Shown here: one piece after another, positions 11,111 through 22,490 of the stretch
Position numbering within the stretch: the stretch's first letter is position 1
Layout of the letters: each line of letters opens with the position of its first letter
Assembly: GCA_034231615.1 (NCBI GenBank)
Contig: CM067316.1
Location: 32,676,009 to 32,740,008, forward strand
From: Meghimatium bilineatum
Lineage: Eukaryota; Mollusca; Gastropoda; Stylommatophora; Philomycidae
Length of the DNA: 64,000 nt
Direction: 5' to 3'
Translations under genes and position numbers: made by a program
Notes under the pieces: model-generated
The model's input: the letters and a program-made list of their open reading frames with translations, nothing else
The model's database searches: none
Told to the model about the DNA's origin: nothing

Positions 11111-12765
11111 ATATAAACGTTACCAGAGCAGCCGACATGACTGGAAACATCTCACAGACAACAGTCATGAATGCCCAACAGTTACTCATTGGAAGATATT
11201 ATTGCTATTATTTTAACACTTCTCGTTGGAATATATTACTGTCAATATGAACTGATTGTAAGTAGGATATAAACATTATAACACCAATATGTCGATTTTA
11301 TCTCACAAGTTAATTTTACTTTGTGGTCCCATTTTAATAGTTACAATAAATACTATGAATAAATGAAGAACTATTGAACATAACTAAATAGAAATATATT
11401 AGTGTAAATAAATATAACTAAACATAAGTATATATACCATATATAAATGTATAAATATGGCTAAATTATATATAACTAAAAATAAGAATATAAATGTAAC
11501 TAAATATAAATATATAAACATACAACAATAAATATGTAAGTATTCTATACATAAGTTATTAGTAGTGTAAAATTATAAGTCTCCAAATACAATTGCTGTA
11601 GTCATCCACTTAATGCTGTCCGTATACAGTGTTCAATGAGAAAGTCACATACTTTGTAGCCCGCATAAAAGCGAAATATTTTAGTTTTGAATGATATATT
11701 CCAAACACAATATATAATTACTGGCATAGTTTTCACTGTATAACTCATTACACTAGGTGGTCTAGCGGATAAGGAAACTTACCTTACAACCTGTAACAGA
11801 ATGATGTGCTAGTTCCACCCTGGCAAAGCTGCCTTTCCCCAACAAATGACCTTCAAGCGCATAGCGACCGATGCACTGAATTTTCTTACCCATGACGTGG
11901 TAGATGAATCACGAAAAAGCACAATACGAAGATTTAAATTAACATTATGCACACAATATATCAGCTGAAATAGTCGAAATGTCCAGTCCAAATTTGAAAT
12001 TGACAAGTATATTTCGGAAGATCAAGTAGTGAATCCATGCAAGTGTGTAGCACCTTCAACGCCATCCTTGACGAAAACATGGCAGGAACGTGGCAACGTT
12101 AAATAATAATGTAATCACTACATCGTAACGACGATGGTCATTGCCAAAACAATAATAAATAAGAAAGAGAGAACACATTCATTACAGCAGGAAGGCTAGC
12201 ACCCTTTGAAGGGTGGAGGAATTGAGCAAGGACACCATAGAATTAGATTGCTGCTGGCATAATGGCCGACGACGGAAGTGCGTTACTGGATAGAAAACGC
12301 GACCGTCTCTACAGAATTATAACGATTTCTTCCTCACTCATCTGAATGTGTTGTGCTGCTGTAGTCGATGTAGTGTCGGGCAGCGGCGAGTATAGCTTTG
12401 GTGATGGATTCTCACTCACTCACACACTCTCTCCGCTCTCACGCACATTGTCTACAGTAGAGTTTGCTTGAGTCACGTGTGAGTAAAGATTGGACCATAT
12501 CAAATGGAATCATAAGAGCTACATTAGACGCGACATGTTCCTTGTTGACTTAGTTATATACAGCTCTGGAGACAATACACGCAAGTGCTATACTGCACAG
12601 ATGACGAAGATAATGATTATGATAAGTGCAGCGATGAAACATCTAATTGGAATTTATTGATAGGAGAGTTAAGTTTGTTTTGCTCTCACACATACTGTTT
12701 ACACGGAGAAAATGTGCTGAGCGTATTCTTCATAATAAGCATTGATTAACGTGGTCTCATTCGCA
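11111..12765. other. Unassigned, very AT-rich at 11200-11600
   Basis: Loose repetition of taaatataaatat words around 11380-11530. A CT-rich patch (actcactcacacactctctc) lies near 12410. No supported coding exon. Confidence 0.4.
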
Positions 12766-12767
12766 GC

Positions 12768-13240
12768 ATAGCTATAACCGCTAACTGAATAGTATGTCTG
12801 AGCATTCCATCAAGTTCACATTTGATCATTAGCTATAACTACTAACTGAATAGTCTGTCTGAGCATTCCATCAAGTTCACATTTGATCATTAGCTATAAC
12901 TACTAAATGAATAGTCTGTCTGAGCATTCCATCAAGTTCACATTTGATCATTAGCTATAACTACTAACTGAATAGTCTGTCTGAGCATTCCATCAAGTTC
13001 ACATTTGATCATTAGCTATAACTACTAACTGAATAGTCTCTCTGAGCATTCCATCAAGTTCACATTTGATTATTAGCTATAACTACTAAATGAATAGTCT
13101 GTCTGAGCATTCCATCAAGTTCACATTTGATCATTAGCTATAACTACTAACTGAATAGTCTCTCTGAGCATTCCATCAAGTTCACATTTGATCATTAGCT
13201 ATAACCACTAAATGAATAGTCTGTCTGAGCATTCCAGAAT
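12768..13240. repeat. 61-bp minisatellite, ~7.7 copies
   Basis: Core gagcattccatcaagttcac followed by atttgatcattagctataac and tactaactgaatagtctgtct. Copies differ at only a few sites (ctaact/ctaaat; gtctgtct/gtctctct), so the array is young or homogenised. Confidence 0.94.
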
Positions 13241-13299
13241 GTTCGCATTCATGAATTGATTGACATCTATTACATGAACGTTTGAATATTTAAATATCA

Positions 13300-13905
13300 T
13301 CTCAGCACTTACATTTCTCTAAACTTATTTCTGTCTCACCACTTAACTCTATCACATCACATACATTTGTCTCATCACTCAACTCTGTCTCATCACTAAA
13401 CTATATTTTATCACGTAAATTCATCTCATAACTTGACTCTGTCTCATCACTTAATTTCATCTATAATCACTTAACTCTATCTCATCACTAAACTATATTT
13501 TAGTACTTAACTTTGTCTCATCATTTAACTCTATCATAAGTTAACTCTATCGTATTACTTATCTGTCTCAACACTTAACTCTGTCGTAGCACTTACTTAT
13601 ATCCTATCACTTAACTCTGTCTGAAGACTTAATTCAGTCTCAGCACTTAACTCTCTCTCTCGTCATTCAACTTAATCCCAGCACTAAACTCTGTGTCATA
13701 ACTTAACTCTCTCTCATCACTTAACACTCAGCACTTAACTTTGTCTCAGCACTTAACTGTCTCTCATCATTTACTCTTAATCTCTGCACTAAACGTTGTG
13801 CCATAACTTAACTCTCTCTCTCTCATCACTTAATTTTGTCTCAGCATTTAACTCTCTCTCATATTTTAACTTAATCTCAGCACTAAACTATGTGTCATAA
13901 CTTAA

Positions 13906-13936
<31 letters not shown>

Positions 13937-13990
13937 ATCATTTAACTTAATCTCAGCACTTAACTCTTTCTCATATTTCTAATCATTATT
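13300..13990. repeat. 17-18-bp degenerate minisatellite, left half
   Basis: Unit tctcatcacttaactctg with many variants and short (tc)n runs near 13905-13935. The same unit resumes at 16985-17580 on the other side of a LINE cluster, so this was one array before the insertions. Confidence 0.88.
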
Positions 13991-14029
13991 GTCGCTTTAG
14001 CTATTTAGCATATGTGCAGAGAACATATT

Positions 14030-14245
14030 GAGGCTAGTGAAGCACGAAACAATGCACCAAGAATTCAGCTCCATAAACATCGGAGGTCTACAGATTCCAG
14101 AAATTAGATACGCAGACCATTCAGTGCTATTAACATCAAATAAAAAATACTTAATGAACAATATAAAATCAACAGAAAACTTTAGCGAACAATAAAAACG
14201 TATTTATAAACATGAGAAAGAATGGAAAAAGAAGTATATTGTCCT
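14030..14245 (+). mobile_element. LINE fragment with RT catalytic-box region
   Basis: The plus strand reads IGGLQIPEIRYADHSVLLTS then NKKYLMNNI. This matches the LINE RT box (usually IxxLRYADDTVLLA) with the second catalytic Asp changed to His (YADH), so it could not be active. It is followed immediately by a LINE on the opposite strand. Confidence 0.75.
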
Positions 14246-14249
14246 GTCT

Positions 14250-16560
14250 TTCCCCAGGTGGTTTGTTTCCCCACTCTTGTCGTTAAGCGTAAGGGTGATT
14301 GAAGCTCGAGCTTGTGTTCCAATGCCAGATGTGTCAAATCGGCTGTGTTATGACCGTGTAGATTTATTATATCCCTGAAGTTTTCTATGCATCTTTTTCC
14401 GTGGTCTTTTTCTGGCTTTGTACTCTGATCTCATTTAGATATATGCCTTCACGGTAACTTGTGATGCATTCTCATAATGTGGCCAAACCACTTGATCTGC
14501 TGCCTTTCTATGTATTCTGTGCAGGGTATTATACCTATTCTTTCGCTGATGTCTTCATTTCGTAATCTATCAAGCCTGTGACCATTGCCGCTTTCCTCAA
14601 GCATATCATCTCACATGTCATTATCTTTCTGTAATGTGAAGATGAGAGAGACCAGGTTTGGCACTGGTAACACAGTGTTGGTAGGAATATACTGGACATC
14701 GTTTCTCCTTTAACTTCCATATCGATCTTGGGATGAAGTAGTAGGTGACAATTGGTATGTTACTGCATTTCCTTTTTGACATCTTGTCTCTATCTCTCTA
14801 TCATGGTTTCCATCTTCCGCGAAAATACTACCGAGATATTTGAACTTCGATTACTTGTATTACTTCTATGTTGTCTATCTTTATGTTTAGTGGACTTGGT
14901 GTTCTGGAAATTTTCATAGGTTCCGTCTTTTGTGTATTGATCTTTATGTTGTATTTTCTACATGTTGCAGATAGTGAGTCAACATCGTTTTGTAGTTGTT
15001 CGTTTTCGTATATGAGACTCTGGTCGTCTGCGAAAAGCAGTTGATTTAGTCCATTGTTTAGTTGATCTGATCTGAGTTACTTTGGTCTGAGTCGGTGATG
15101 TTTCCTTCTGCACCTTCTGCCTCTTTATTATTCTATGTATTTAAAAATTAAAAAGCAAGGGTGGTAGCACGCAACCCTAACGTACTCGCATTTTGTCTCA
15201 AATGCGTAGGTAATACCTTCTGATTTTCTTTCCACGCATTGGTAATTTGTATACAATGTTATTATACTTTCCAGCGATCGTTCTTTGATACTTTACACTT
15301 CTAGAGTTTCCCATATTATGTCTCTGTTGACTTTATCAAATTCTTTCTCCTGATCTATAAATATTGCGTTTAGTTTGTTATCGTATGATATTGCTCTCTC
15401 CCTCTCTCTCATTTGCCTTAGCGTGAACAAGGCGTCTGTGCAACTAATCCCTTTTATGAAGCCAAGTTGTGAAGAGCTAGTTTGTGGCTCGACGATGTAT
15501 CTTGCACGTTGTTCTATTATATTTGCATAGATTTTTCACATAGATCTTTTGCTATGATCACATAGATCACATAGATCTTTTTCATATAGATTTCTCACAT
15601 AGATTTTTTCACATAGATTTTTTGCATAGATCTTTTGCTATGATCCCATAGATCACATAGATCTTTTTCACAGATTTTTCACATAGATCTTTTTCACATA
15701 GATTTTTCACAGATTTTTTCACATAGATTTTTCACATAGATCTTTTGCTATTATCACATATATCTTTTTTCACATAGATTTTTCACATAGATTTTTGCAT
15801 AGTTCTTGCACGTTGTTCTATTATATTTGCATAAATTTTCCCGGTTATAGCGAGATACCTCGGTTTGTTTCGTATTCTCTTTTGTTGTCTCTGTTTTTCC
15901 ACAATGGCACGATTGCTGACTTTTGCAAGTCCCCTAGGACTCCCCTTTCTTTTAACGCTATTGTAAATATTTGTTTCTAACAATTTACCCCAAAATCTTT
16001 ATATGCTTTAATGGCTCCGTTTGGTATGCTATTTGTGTCAGGCGATTTCCTGTTTGAGCTGTTCTTGATAACCATTTCTATTTCTTGGCTTAACATTTCT
16101 GGCTCTGCAATGTCACGGTCTTTTCCCTTATAAGTATGTTGCGTCAGAATGTTAGGATTGTACAGTTCTTGGATGTATTATTACCACCTATTATTTCTAT
16201 GGTTTCTATTAGGTAGAGGTATTCCATTTCTGCTGTTTATTATTGCAATTAGGTTATAGCTTTCATTTCTCATTTTCACTGCACTTCGTTGACACTTTTG
16301 AAGAAATTTCTTGGATTATTCTTACATATCCCTGTTAGGTGTTCTCTATCTTTGTGCCAGGAATTCTCTTTGGTTTCTGTGATTATTATTTTCCTATTTC
16401 GTCTAGCTAGTCTGTACTGCACATAATCATTTCGGTGTTTAGATTTCAACCAAGTTCTAAAGCACTATTTCTTTATTTGTGTAGCTTTTTGTAACTCTTC
16501 ATTCCACCATGCTGTTCGCTGGCCTCCATTTATATGTTTTCTTACTCTGCATAAACAAAA
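14250..16560 (-). mobile_element. Long broken LINE: EN-RT linker through RT
   Basis: The minus strand starts near 16540 with TAWWNEELQKATQIKK and KSKHRNDYVQYRLARRNRK, the linker between endonuclease and RT. It continues with NSWHKDREHLTGICKNNPRN near 16330. RT-like sequence follows, and near 14880-14960 a YKINTQK-like segment, then the post-RT region near 14535-14720 (LCYQCQTWSL). There are many frame changes. A private minisatellite (15535-15810) has expanded inside the RT region. Length is close to half of a full LINE; the 5' endonuclease is missing. Confidence 0.78.
15535..15810. repeat. Minisatellite expanded inside the LINE
   Basis: Degenerate copies of tcacatagatttttcacatagatcttt (short unit of about 15 bp and multiples). 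LINE coding sequence lies on both sides (gttctattatatttgcata occurs at 15512 and again at 15813), so the array appears to derive from, or have duplicated, LINE sequence. Confidence 0.8.
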
Positions 16561-16670
16561 CTACAAGACAATGGTTCTACTACATTTCCAGCAGAATTTA
16601 GCCTAGAGAATATAAATACGTTATGTCGCCTAATGGACCAAAACATGCATCTTCGGTGGGAAATCACCGT
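16560..16670 (-). mobile_element. Dispersed repeat of the GAA-tailed family
   Basis: Plus-strand text atttccagcagaatttagcc ... gagaatataaatacgtta matches copies at 55935-56110 and 62400-62570. The copies with intact ends show a (gaa)n tail on the minus strand, so I assign the minus strand. This copy lacks the tail. Confidence 0.6.
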
Positions 16671-16980
16671 TTAAGAACGTGGCTTTTAAACACCATATTA
16701 AGAAGGACCTTAGGTTTTTTGATAATGTAAGGAGACACAATGGCATAGAAAGTGTGTTGTTGAAGGGGTGCAAGAAGGCAGTAGAGACAAAGGGCATACT
16801 GAGGAAATTTACGGGCAACGGAAGCGAATGAGATGCTCATCTTCGCTTGCGAAGAAGAAACAACATCATCAGAACTAGAATCAGAGCTAGATGAAGCGGG
16901 ACAATTTGCCAGATACCAGTGGGATTTCATGGGATTGATCAGGAAGACTATGTTCTTAAAAGAATACGTCACATGACAAC
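16670..16980 (+). mobile_element. LINE 3' end
   Basis: Ends in LIRKTMFLKEYVT then stop at about 16975, the same C-terminus as at 10975-11110 and 58085-58305. The upstream part is too broken to follow. Confidence 0.65.
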
Positions 16981-16984
16981 GACA

Positions 16985-17580
16985 TAATCACTTAATTATA
17001 TCTCGTCATTTAACTCTGTCTAAACATTTATCGCTTTCTCATCACTTAACTCTGGCCCATAACTTAACTCTGTCTCCTCACTTAACTCTGGCCCATAACT
17101 TAACTCTGTCTCCTCACTTAACTCTGGCCCATAACTTAACTCTGTCTCCTCACTTAACTCTCTCATCACTTAACTATGTCCCATCACTTAGCTCTATGTC
17201 ATCACATAGTAACTCTCTCATGACTTAACTCTCTCTGTCACAAACGTAACTCTCATCACTTAGCTTTGTCTCATCCCTTAACAATATCTCATTAAATAAT
17301 AAATCTCATCACATAGTAACTCTCCATCTCATCACATAAAAAATTTCCATCTCATCACATAATAACTCTCTCATCATTTAACTCTCTCATCATTTAACTC
17401 TCTCATCATTTAACTCTCTCATCACTTAACATTGTCTCATCACTTAACTCTCTCATCATTTAACTCTCTCATCACTTAACTCTATCTCATCACATAATAA
17501 CTCTCTCATCACTTAACTCTATCTCATCACATAATAACTCTCTCATCACTTAACTCCATCTCATCGCGTAACTCTCTCTC
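16985..17580. repeat. 17-18-bp degenerate minisatellite, right half
   Basis: Continuation of the tctcatcacttaactctg array from 13300-13990. Local higher-order units occur, e.g. three copies of tctggcccataacttaactc near 17050-17150, and tctcatcacataataactct near 17480-17545. Confidence 0.88.
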
Positions 17581-18270
17581 GACTGAATAACCAAGAAGAG
17601 ATGGTTGAAAGAGAATACACAGAGAATGATTGACATAGAAGTGGTCAGTGGTGTGATTAGAAAATGCGTCCTCTCCGGAAAAATCCGAAGACCGCACAAC
17701 TAACAACTGTCTGGAACAATACGCTTATACACCTTGAGGTGACTGTTGAACTGGCGAACTGAGAATTGATGGGAATGCCTATAGTGCCGCGATGCTGATT
17801 TATAATCAATACTTATTGTTCCAACATTTGGCGAAATAAATCTTCAAGTGATAGTAACTTATGGTTCTTCTACTTTCAATGAGTCACATGTCAACTACTG
17901 GCATCCATTTATTATTGTGATTTACGTATAGAAACAATGAGAGCATAAACATAATACATGACACACATCAACAAGCACGTACACACCCACATATAAAAAC
18001 AAGGCACACACAAACAGTGCGCACTCATATTGCGTCTGTAATCATCTGTTCACGCCCTCCCAGATCTAAAAATAGAACAGAAGAGCAATACAAATTAGAA
18101 AAACTTGCAAGTCAAGACATATCGATCAGCTGAAATATATTCTTTCTACTGCAATCTTTCACAAAACACCTTGTTGAATGCGCGCGGGCTTCCTTATGTA
18201 TGAATTAATCATAGACTGTTTTCTGGAAGAAACTTGTGTTGGTAATGTATCTTGTCTTATATATGTATGT
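17581..18270. other. Unassigned
   Basis: Non-repetitive DNA with CA-rich stretches near 17940-18030. No supported exon. Confidence 0.4.
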
Positions 18271-18274
18271 GGTT

Positions 18275-18700
18275 GTGTCGTCTATCTACGAATCAAAGTG
18301 TGGCCGTGAAGTCTATCTGCTGATGAAAGTGTGGCCGTGAAGTCTATCTGCTAATGAAAGTGTGGCCGTGAAGTCTATCTGCTAATGAAAGTGTGGCCGT
18401 GACGTCTGTCTGCTAATGAAAGTGTGGCCGTGAAGCCTATCACATGATCAAAGTGTCGCCGTGAAGTCTATCTGCTAATGAAAGTGTGGCCGTGAAGTCT
18501 ATCTGCTAATGAAAGTGTGGCCGTGAAGTCTATCTGCTAATGAAAGTGTGGTCGTGACGTCTATATGCGATTCAAAATGTGACCGTGACGTCTATCTGCT
18601 AATGAAAGTGTGGCCGTGAAGTCTATCTGTTGATCAAACTGTGGCCGTGAAGTCTATCTGCGAGGGAAAGTGTGGCCCTGAAATATATCTACGAATCAAA
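18275..18700. repeat. 31-bp minisatellite, ~13 copies
   Basis: Unit gtgtggccgtgaagtctatc then tgctaatgaaa. Three diverged copies (cacatgatca, gcgattcaaa, cgagggaaag types) interrupt otherwise near-identical units. Confidence 0.93.
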
Positions 18701-19037
18701 GTACACTTCTGCAAACTATTACTGGATCAGGAACTAACACTATTTAATGTCTGCATGATGTTCTATGTAAATAATTGTTACCACTCTTGTGCTCAACGCG
18801 GCCTAGTAATGGGAACAAAGAATAAAAGCAATTTTCTGCCATGATTTTGTAAGATATAACGAACATGGTTTCGGAATTAGGTTGACTGCATATTCAAAAA
18901 AATAATTACAGATATCCATAGACATGCTAGAGTCGTACGTATCAGTTCAATAGGTGCGGTATCTCAAAACACTTTATATATTGTACAATGCAACACGTTC
19001 TCCAGACTCATCCTTATATCCAGCAGCAGTTTGAGAA

Positions 19038-19188
19038 CGGACATAGATGGACATAAGAGAACGAGCATAGATGGACATAAGACAACGAACATAGATGGAC
19101 ATAAGAGAACGGACATAGATGGACATAAGAGAACGAACATAGATGGACATAAGAGAACGGACATAGATGGACATAAGAGAACGTTTAA
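19038..19188. repeat. 24-bp minisatellite, ~6 copies
   Basis: Unit agatggacataagagaacga then acat. Its length is divisible by three, so the minus strand encodes an artefactual SMSVLLCP / SLMSIYVR repeat. Confidence 0.92.
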
Positions 19189-19921
19189 AACAGCATAGAG
19201 GATTGACCTTGCAACTCACAATTCCTCTATGTACTTATTCTCTATCATCGATGCAATACACCGTTTACAGAGACTACCACTCACAGCATGTAACGAAGCG
19301 ATATGTCCTCAGTAGTATGGTATGTAAGGTACCTAACCTGACGGAAAATGTTCCACTGTTCCGATTTTATAAACTTTATAGCGGAACCGCGGCCCAACGA
19401 CACAGCAGGGCAGCGGCTAAGGCGACCGGTGGTTCGGCGGCTCAGAGTCCAATATGGCGTCGTATAGGCCTACTTGAAAATAGTATGTAAATATTATGTA
19501 ATAACATTTAGTAACATGCCGACGACATATCAAGATCTCATGTGGTGGGAGGGGTATGATGTGTTAAAAACATGCACTAATAAAATGGGTGGTCATCTTG
19601 CATAATAAATACCCATAAAGAATTACATATATCTATTTTTGAACAATTCTAAATGTTACATTCCTAAGAAAATTTACTACGAGAAACACAAGTAAAGGGG
19701 TATCCAGGGTTCACAACTCTCATGATAATCCCCCAGCCTGACCGTGAGCACAGAGGGATCCCAGCTCACTCTGGTCGAATCTACATGTGCAATTTAAATG
19801 GTCACCTATCACGCATTGCTCTAGGCTACAAGTCTCCTAGCGGGAACCTAGGTTTCTCCGTCGGAATCTATCATGACTCTCTCTATTATTGTATGGTTTC
19901 AGGTATTTGGGATTTTTTTGG

Positions 19922-20320
19922 CGTATGGTTGGTCCATAGTTAAATTACGGTTAAGATATTTGAGTTATGATTGGTCCATAGTTGAATATGGTTAAGAAAC
20001 TTGACTTATGATTGATCCATAGTTGAATATGGTTAAGATACTTGACTTATGATTGATCCATAGTTGAATTAATGGTCAAGATATTTGAGTTATGATTGGT
20101 CCACAGTTGAATTATGGTAAAGATATTTGAGTTATGATTGGTCCATAGTTGAATATGGTTAAGATACTTGACTTATGATTGATCCATAGTTGAATTAATG
20201 GTCAAGATATTTGAGTTATGATTGGTCCATAGTTGAATTATGGTAAAGATATATGAGTTATGATTGGTCCTTAGTTTAATTATGGTTAAGATATTTGAAT
20301 TGCGATTGGTCTATAGTTGG
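19922..20320. repeat. 42-bp minisatellite, ~9 copies
   Basis: Unit ttgagttatgattggtccat then agttgaattatggttaagat and at. Two alternating forms (gattggtcc / gattgatcc) suggest pairwise duplication. The array ends about 400 bp upstream of the KANK-like exon. Confidence 0.92.
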
Positions 20321-20714
20321 CCTCTAGGAGGATCACAGCAAAATTTCAGTGGCTTGTCATCATATCATTAAGAATACCTCCGCAGCTAAGGGGCCAATAC
20401 ATGACAATATTTCTATTTGATATTTTTTTTATGATATACGTTATAAAACGTCCGGACATTTCTATAGCTGTTTATAAAATGTAATACTATGACAGTTTAT
20501 TTGTGTGTATTGTTAGGTGTCTTACCAGTGATTTGCAAAATAACATTACCCTTCATACATTTCTCCTAACAGATTAGTTTTAATAAGTTATTACCTGATA
20601 ATGGTAGTGCTAAATAGCACATCTGTCCGATAATTATCTGTCAGATTATCTTTACATTTTTACTTTTTTATATATGAACACAACTTGTATGGGAAAGATT
20701 ATGGTTTTTTTCAG
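20321..20714 (+). other. Probable intron upstream of the KANK-like exon
   Basis: AT-rich DNA without ORFs, ending in a pyrimidine-rich tract ggtttttttcag that forms a good splice acceptor with AG at 20713-20714. An in-frame TGA at 20675-20677 shows the coding frame does not extend far upstream. Confidence 0.55.
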
Positions 20715-20947
20715 ATCTGAACTGTGATTCCTATAACTCTCAGCGTTCACCTGAGCAGAGACTAACTACTGAGCCTAACATACCTCTTCAAGTCAGCTAC
20801 ATAGATGGCAAATGCACATGTTGTCCTTATGGCTATCACATCGACCTGGATTTTCTTAATTTTTGTCGCAACCTGGAGAGGGGCTCAGCATTAAAAAATC
20901 TCAAGAGAATACAGCGTACAAAGAGGAAGTTGAGGAAATCTATGGAG
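20715..20947 (+). CDS. Internal exon with KN motif, KANK family (KN motif and ankyrin repeat protein)
   Basis: Between an acceptor (tttttttcag) and a donor (ATGGAG|gtaggc) lies an open exon. Its middle reads GKCTCCPYGYHIDLDFLNFC, continuing RNLERGSALKNLKRIQRTKR and KLRKSME. CPYGYHIDLDF plus the helical, basic continuation is the KN motif that defines KANK proteins. In vertebrates (PYGYxLDLDFxKYVDDIxKG) it binds the talin rod at focal adhesions and links adhesions to cortical microtubule complexes. The exon enters in phase 1 and leaves in phase 0. The LDLD-type core is intact (IDLDF) and no stop occurs. Coiled-coil and ankyrin exons are not visible downstream in 43 kb, so either introns are very long or this is an orphan exon. 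The splice sites argue for a real exon. Motif assignment is from memory of the family. Confidence 0.78.
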
Positions 20948-21473
20948 GTAGGCAACTTTGTTATAGCAAGTCTATACCAGGTAATTGTAATGGCTTTTGA
21001 GATAGTTTTATGCTATTTTTTCCCTAAACTATTGCAGATTTGCGGGATGCAATTCAGAGAAAGGAATTCATTGCACCATATATTAGTCTTTGTAGTTCCT
21101 GTTCAATTTCTGCTAAAAGGATAGTGTCTTCTGCGTATCTCAAGTTATTATTTTCCCACTGATAATTGTGGCAACACACAAAAATCATCACAGATAATTT
21201 TATATGGGTTTTGTAGTATTTGGTTAGCTGATTTCAAATCTGTCTTTAGTTTTTTTCTACCACGTAACATTTTTGTGTAATAGCTAATTATAATATCTTT
21301 CAACAGTGGTTATGACCACAAATCGAGTACAATGTTTTATTTAGATTGGTATCGATACTTTATTACTGGCTGTTACAATTTTGTTCAGTTTCGGGTCACG
21401 TGATTTAGTATCGATGCTACCATTTTTGTGTATTCGATAGGATAGTAAATCCATTTATACACGAAATCTCAAC
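20948..21473 (+). other. Probable intron after the KANK-like exon
   Basis: Begins with donor gtaggc. Reading continues open to 21124 without further conservation, as expected for chance read-through. Nothing else recognised before the ORF at 21474. Confidence 0.5.
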
Positions 21474-22490
21474 ATGACGACGTTCTTCAATGTTGACGGC
21501 TCATTGAGTTATTGTCAGGACATCGATGGTCTCTTCAACAGTTTATCACAAGTGCATGATCCATCAGAATGGCGTCTCTTCATTGATTCCTCGCGAAGAA
21601 GCTTAAAGGCAGTTCTTTTGCACAATGGAAATTTAAAACCAAGCATACCAGTTGCACATTCTGTTTATCTGAAAGAATCTTATTACAACATGAACAGTTT
21701 GCTTGAAGTTATCCATTATAAAACACACCAGTGGAACATCTGTGGTGATCTAAAGGTCATTGGCATGTTGATGGGCATGCAAGGAGGATTCACTAAATAC
21801 TGCTGTTTCCTATGCCTATGGGATAGTCGAGCAACAGCGGAACATTATGTCAAACGTGTCTGGGAGCCCAGGCATATCTATACGCCAGGAGCAAGCAGTG
21901 TCCAAAATATGCCCCTTGTTGATCCACAGAAAATATTTCTGCCACCTCTCCATATTAAGCTAGGACTGATGAAAACCCTTGTGAAGACCATGGGTAAGAC
22001 AAACTCAGAAGGTTTTCAGTACCTTGTTAATAAATTCCCAAACATCACTGCTGCAAAAATGAAGGAAGGGATATTTATAGGTCCACAAATCAGATCTGTT
22101 TTACAAGATGAAGGTTTCAAACAGTCTCTGTCAGGAGCTGAGCTAGAAGCCTGGGAGGCATTCAAGTGGGTCTGTGAAAACTTTCTTGGTAATCATAAGT
22201 CCCCTACGTACAGGGAAGGAGTTCAGCGTCTAATAGATTCTTACCAGAACCTTGGCTGTCGCATGTCATTAAAAGTGCACTTCTTGCACTCCCATGTAGA
22301 TTTCTTCCCAGAAAATCTTGGTATGGTGAGTGAAGAGCAAGGAGAACGTTTTCACCAGGACATTCAGTTAATGGAGCGCCGTTATCAAGGTTTGTGGAAT
22401 GAGAGTATGATGGCCGACTTCTGCTGGATGCTATTCCGTGATAATCCAGGCGAAGAATATAACAGAAAATCAAATTCCAATCATTTTTGA
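21474..22490 (+). CDS. Uncharacterised 338-codon ORF of a repeated animal family, DDE-transposase-like
   Basis: A single uninterrupted frame. I recognise it as a widely copied, unnamed invertebrate protein family but know no tested function. Landmarks: EWRLFIDSSRRSLKAVLLHN (residues 32-51, D38), CGDLKV (90-95, D92), then the Cys-rich block CCFLCLWDSRA (110-120, C111 and C114), LPPLHIKLGLMK (156-167, H160), FLGNHKSP (237-244), SLKVHFLHSHVDFFPENLG (265-283), EEQGERFH (287-294, E291), and a basic end RKSNSNHF. The spacing D38-D92-Cys block-H160-E291 resembles an RNase H-fold DDE transposase with a metal-binding insertion; this is inference. The region just before M1 (RNLN-MTTFF) also resembles the family, so the true protein probably began further upstream and M1 may be internal; an in-frame TAG lies about 35 bases upstream. 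Intronless and inside a probable host intron, so it looks like a recent insertion. Terminal inverted repeats were not found. Confidence 0.8.
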   Translation: MTTFFNVDGSLSYCQDIDGLFNSLSQVHDPSEWRLFIDSSRRSLKAVLLHNGNLKPSIPVAHSVYLKESYYNMNSLLEVIHYKTHQWNICGDLKVIGMLMGMQGGFTKYCCFLCLWDSRATAEHYVKRVWEPRHIYTPGASSVQNMPLVDPQKIFLPPLHIKLGLMKTLVKTMGKTNSEGFQYLVNKFPNITAAKMKEGIFIGPQIRSVLQDEGFKQSLSGAELEAWEAFKWVCENFLGNHKSPTYREGVQRLIDSYQNLGCRMSLKVHFLHSHVDFFPENLGMVSEEQGERFHQDIQLMERRYQGLWNESMMADFCWMLFRDNPGEEYNRKSNSNHF

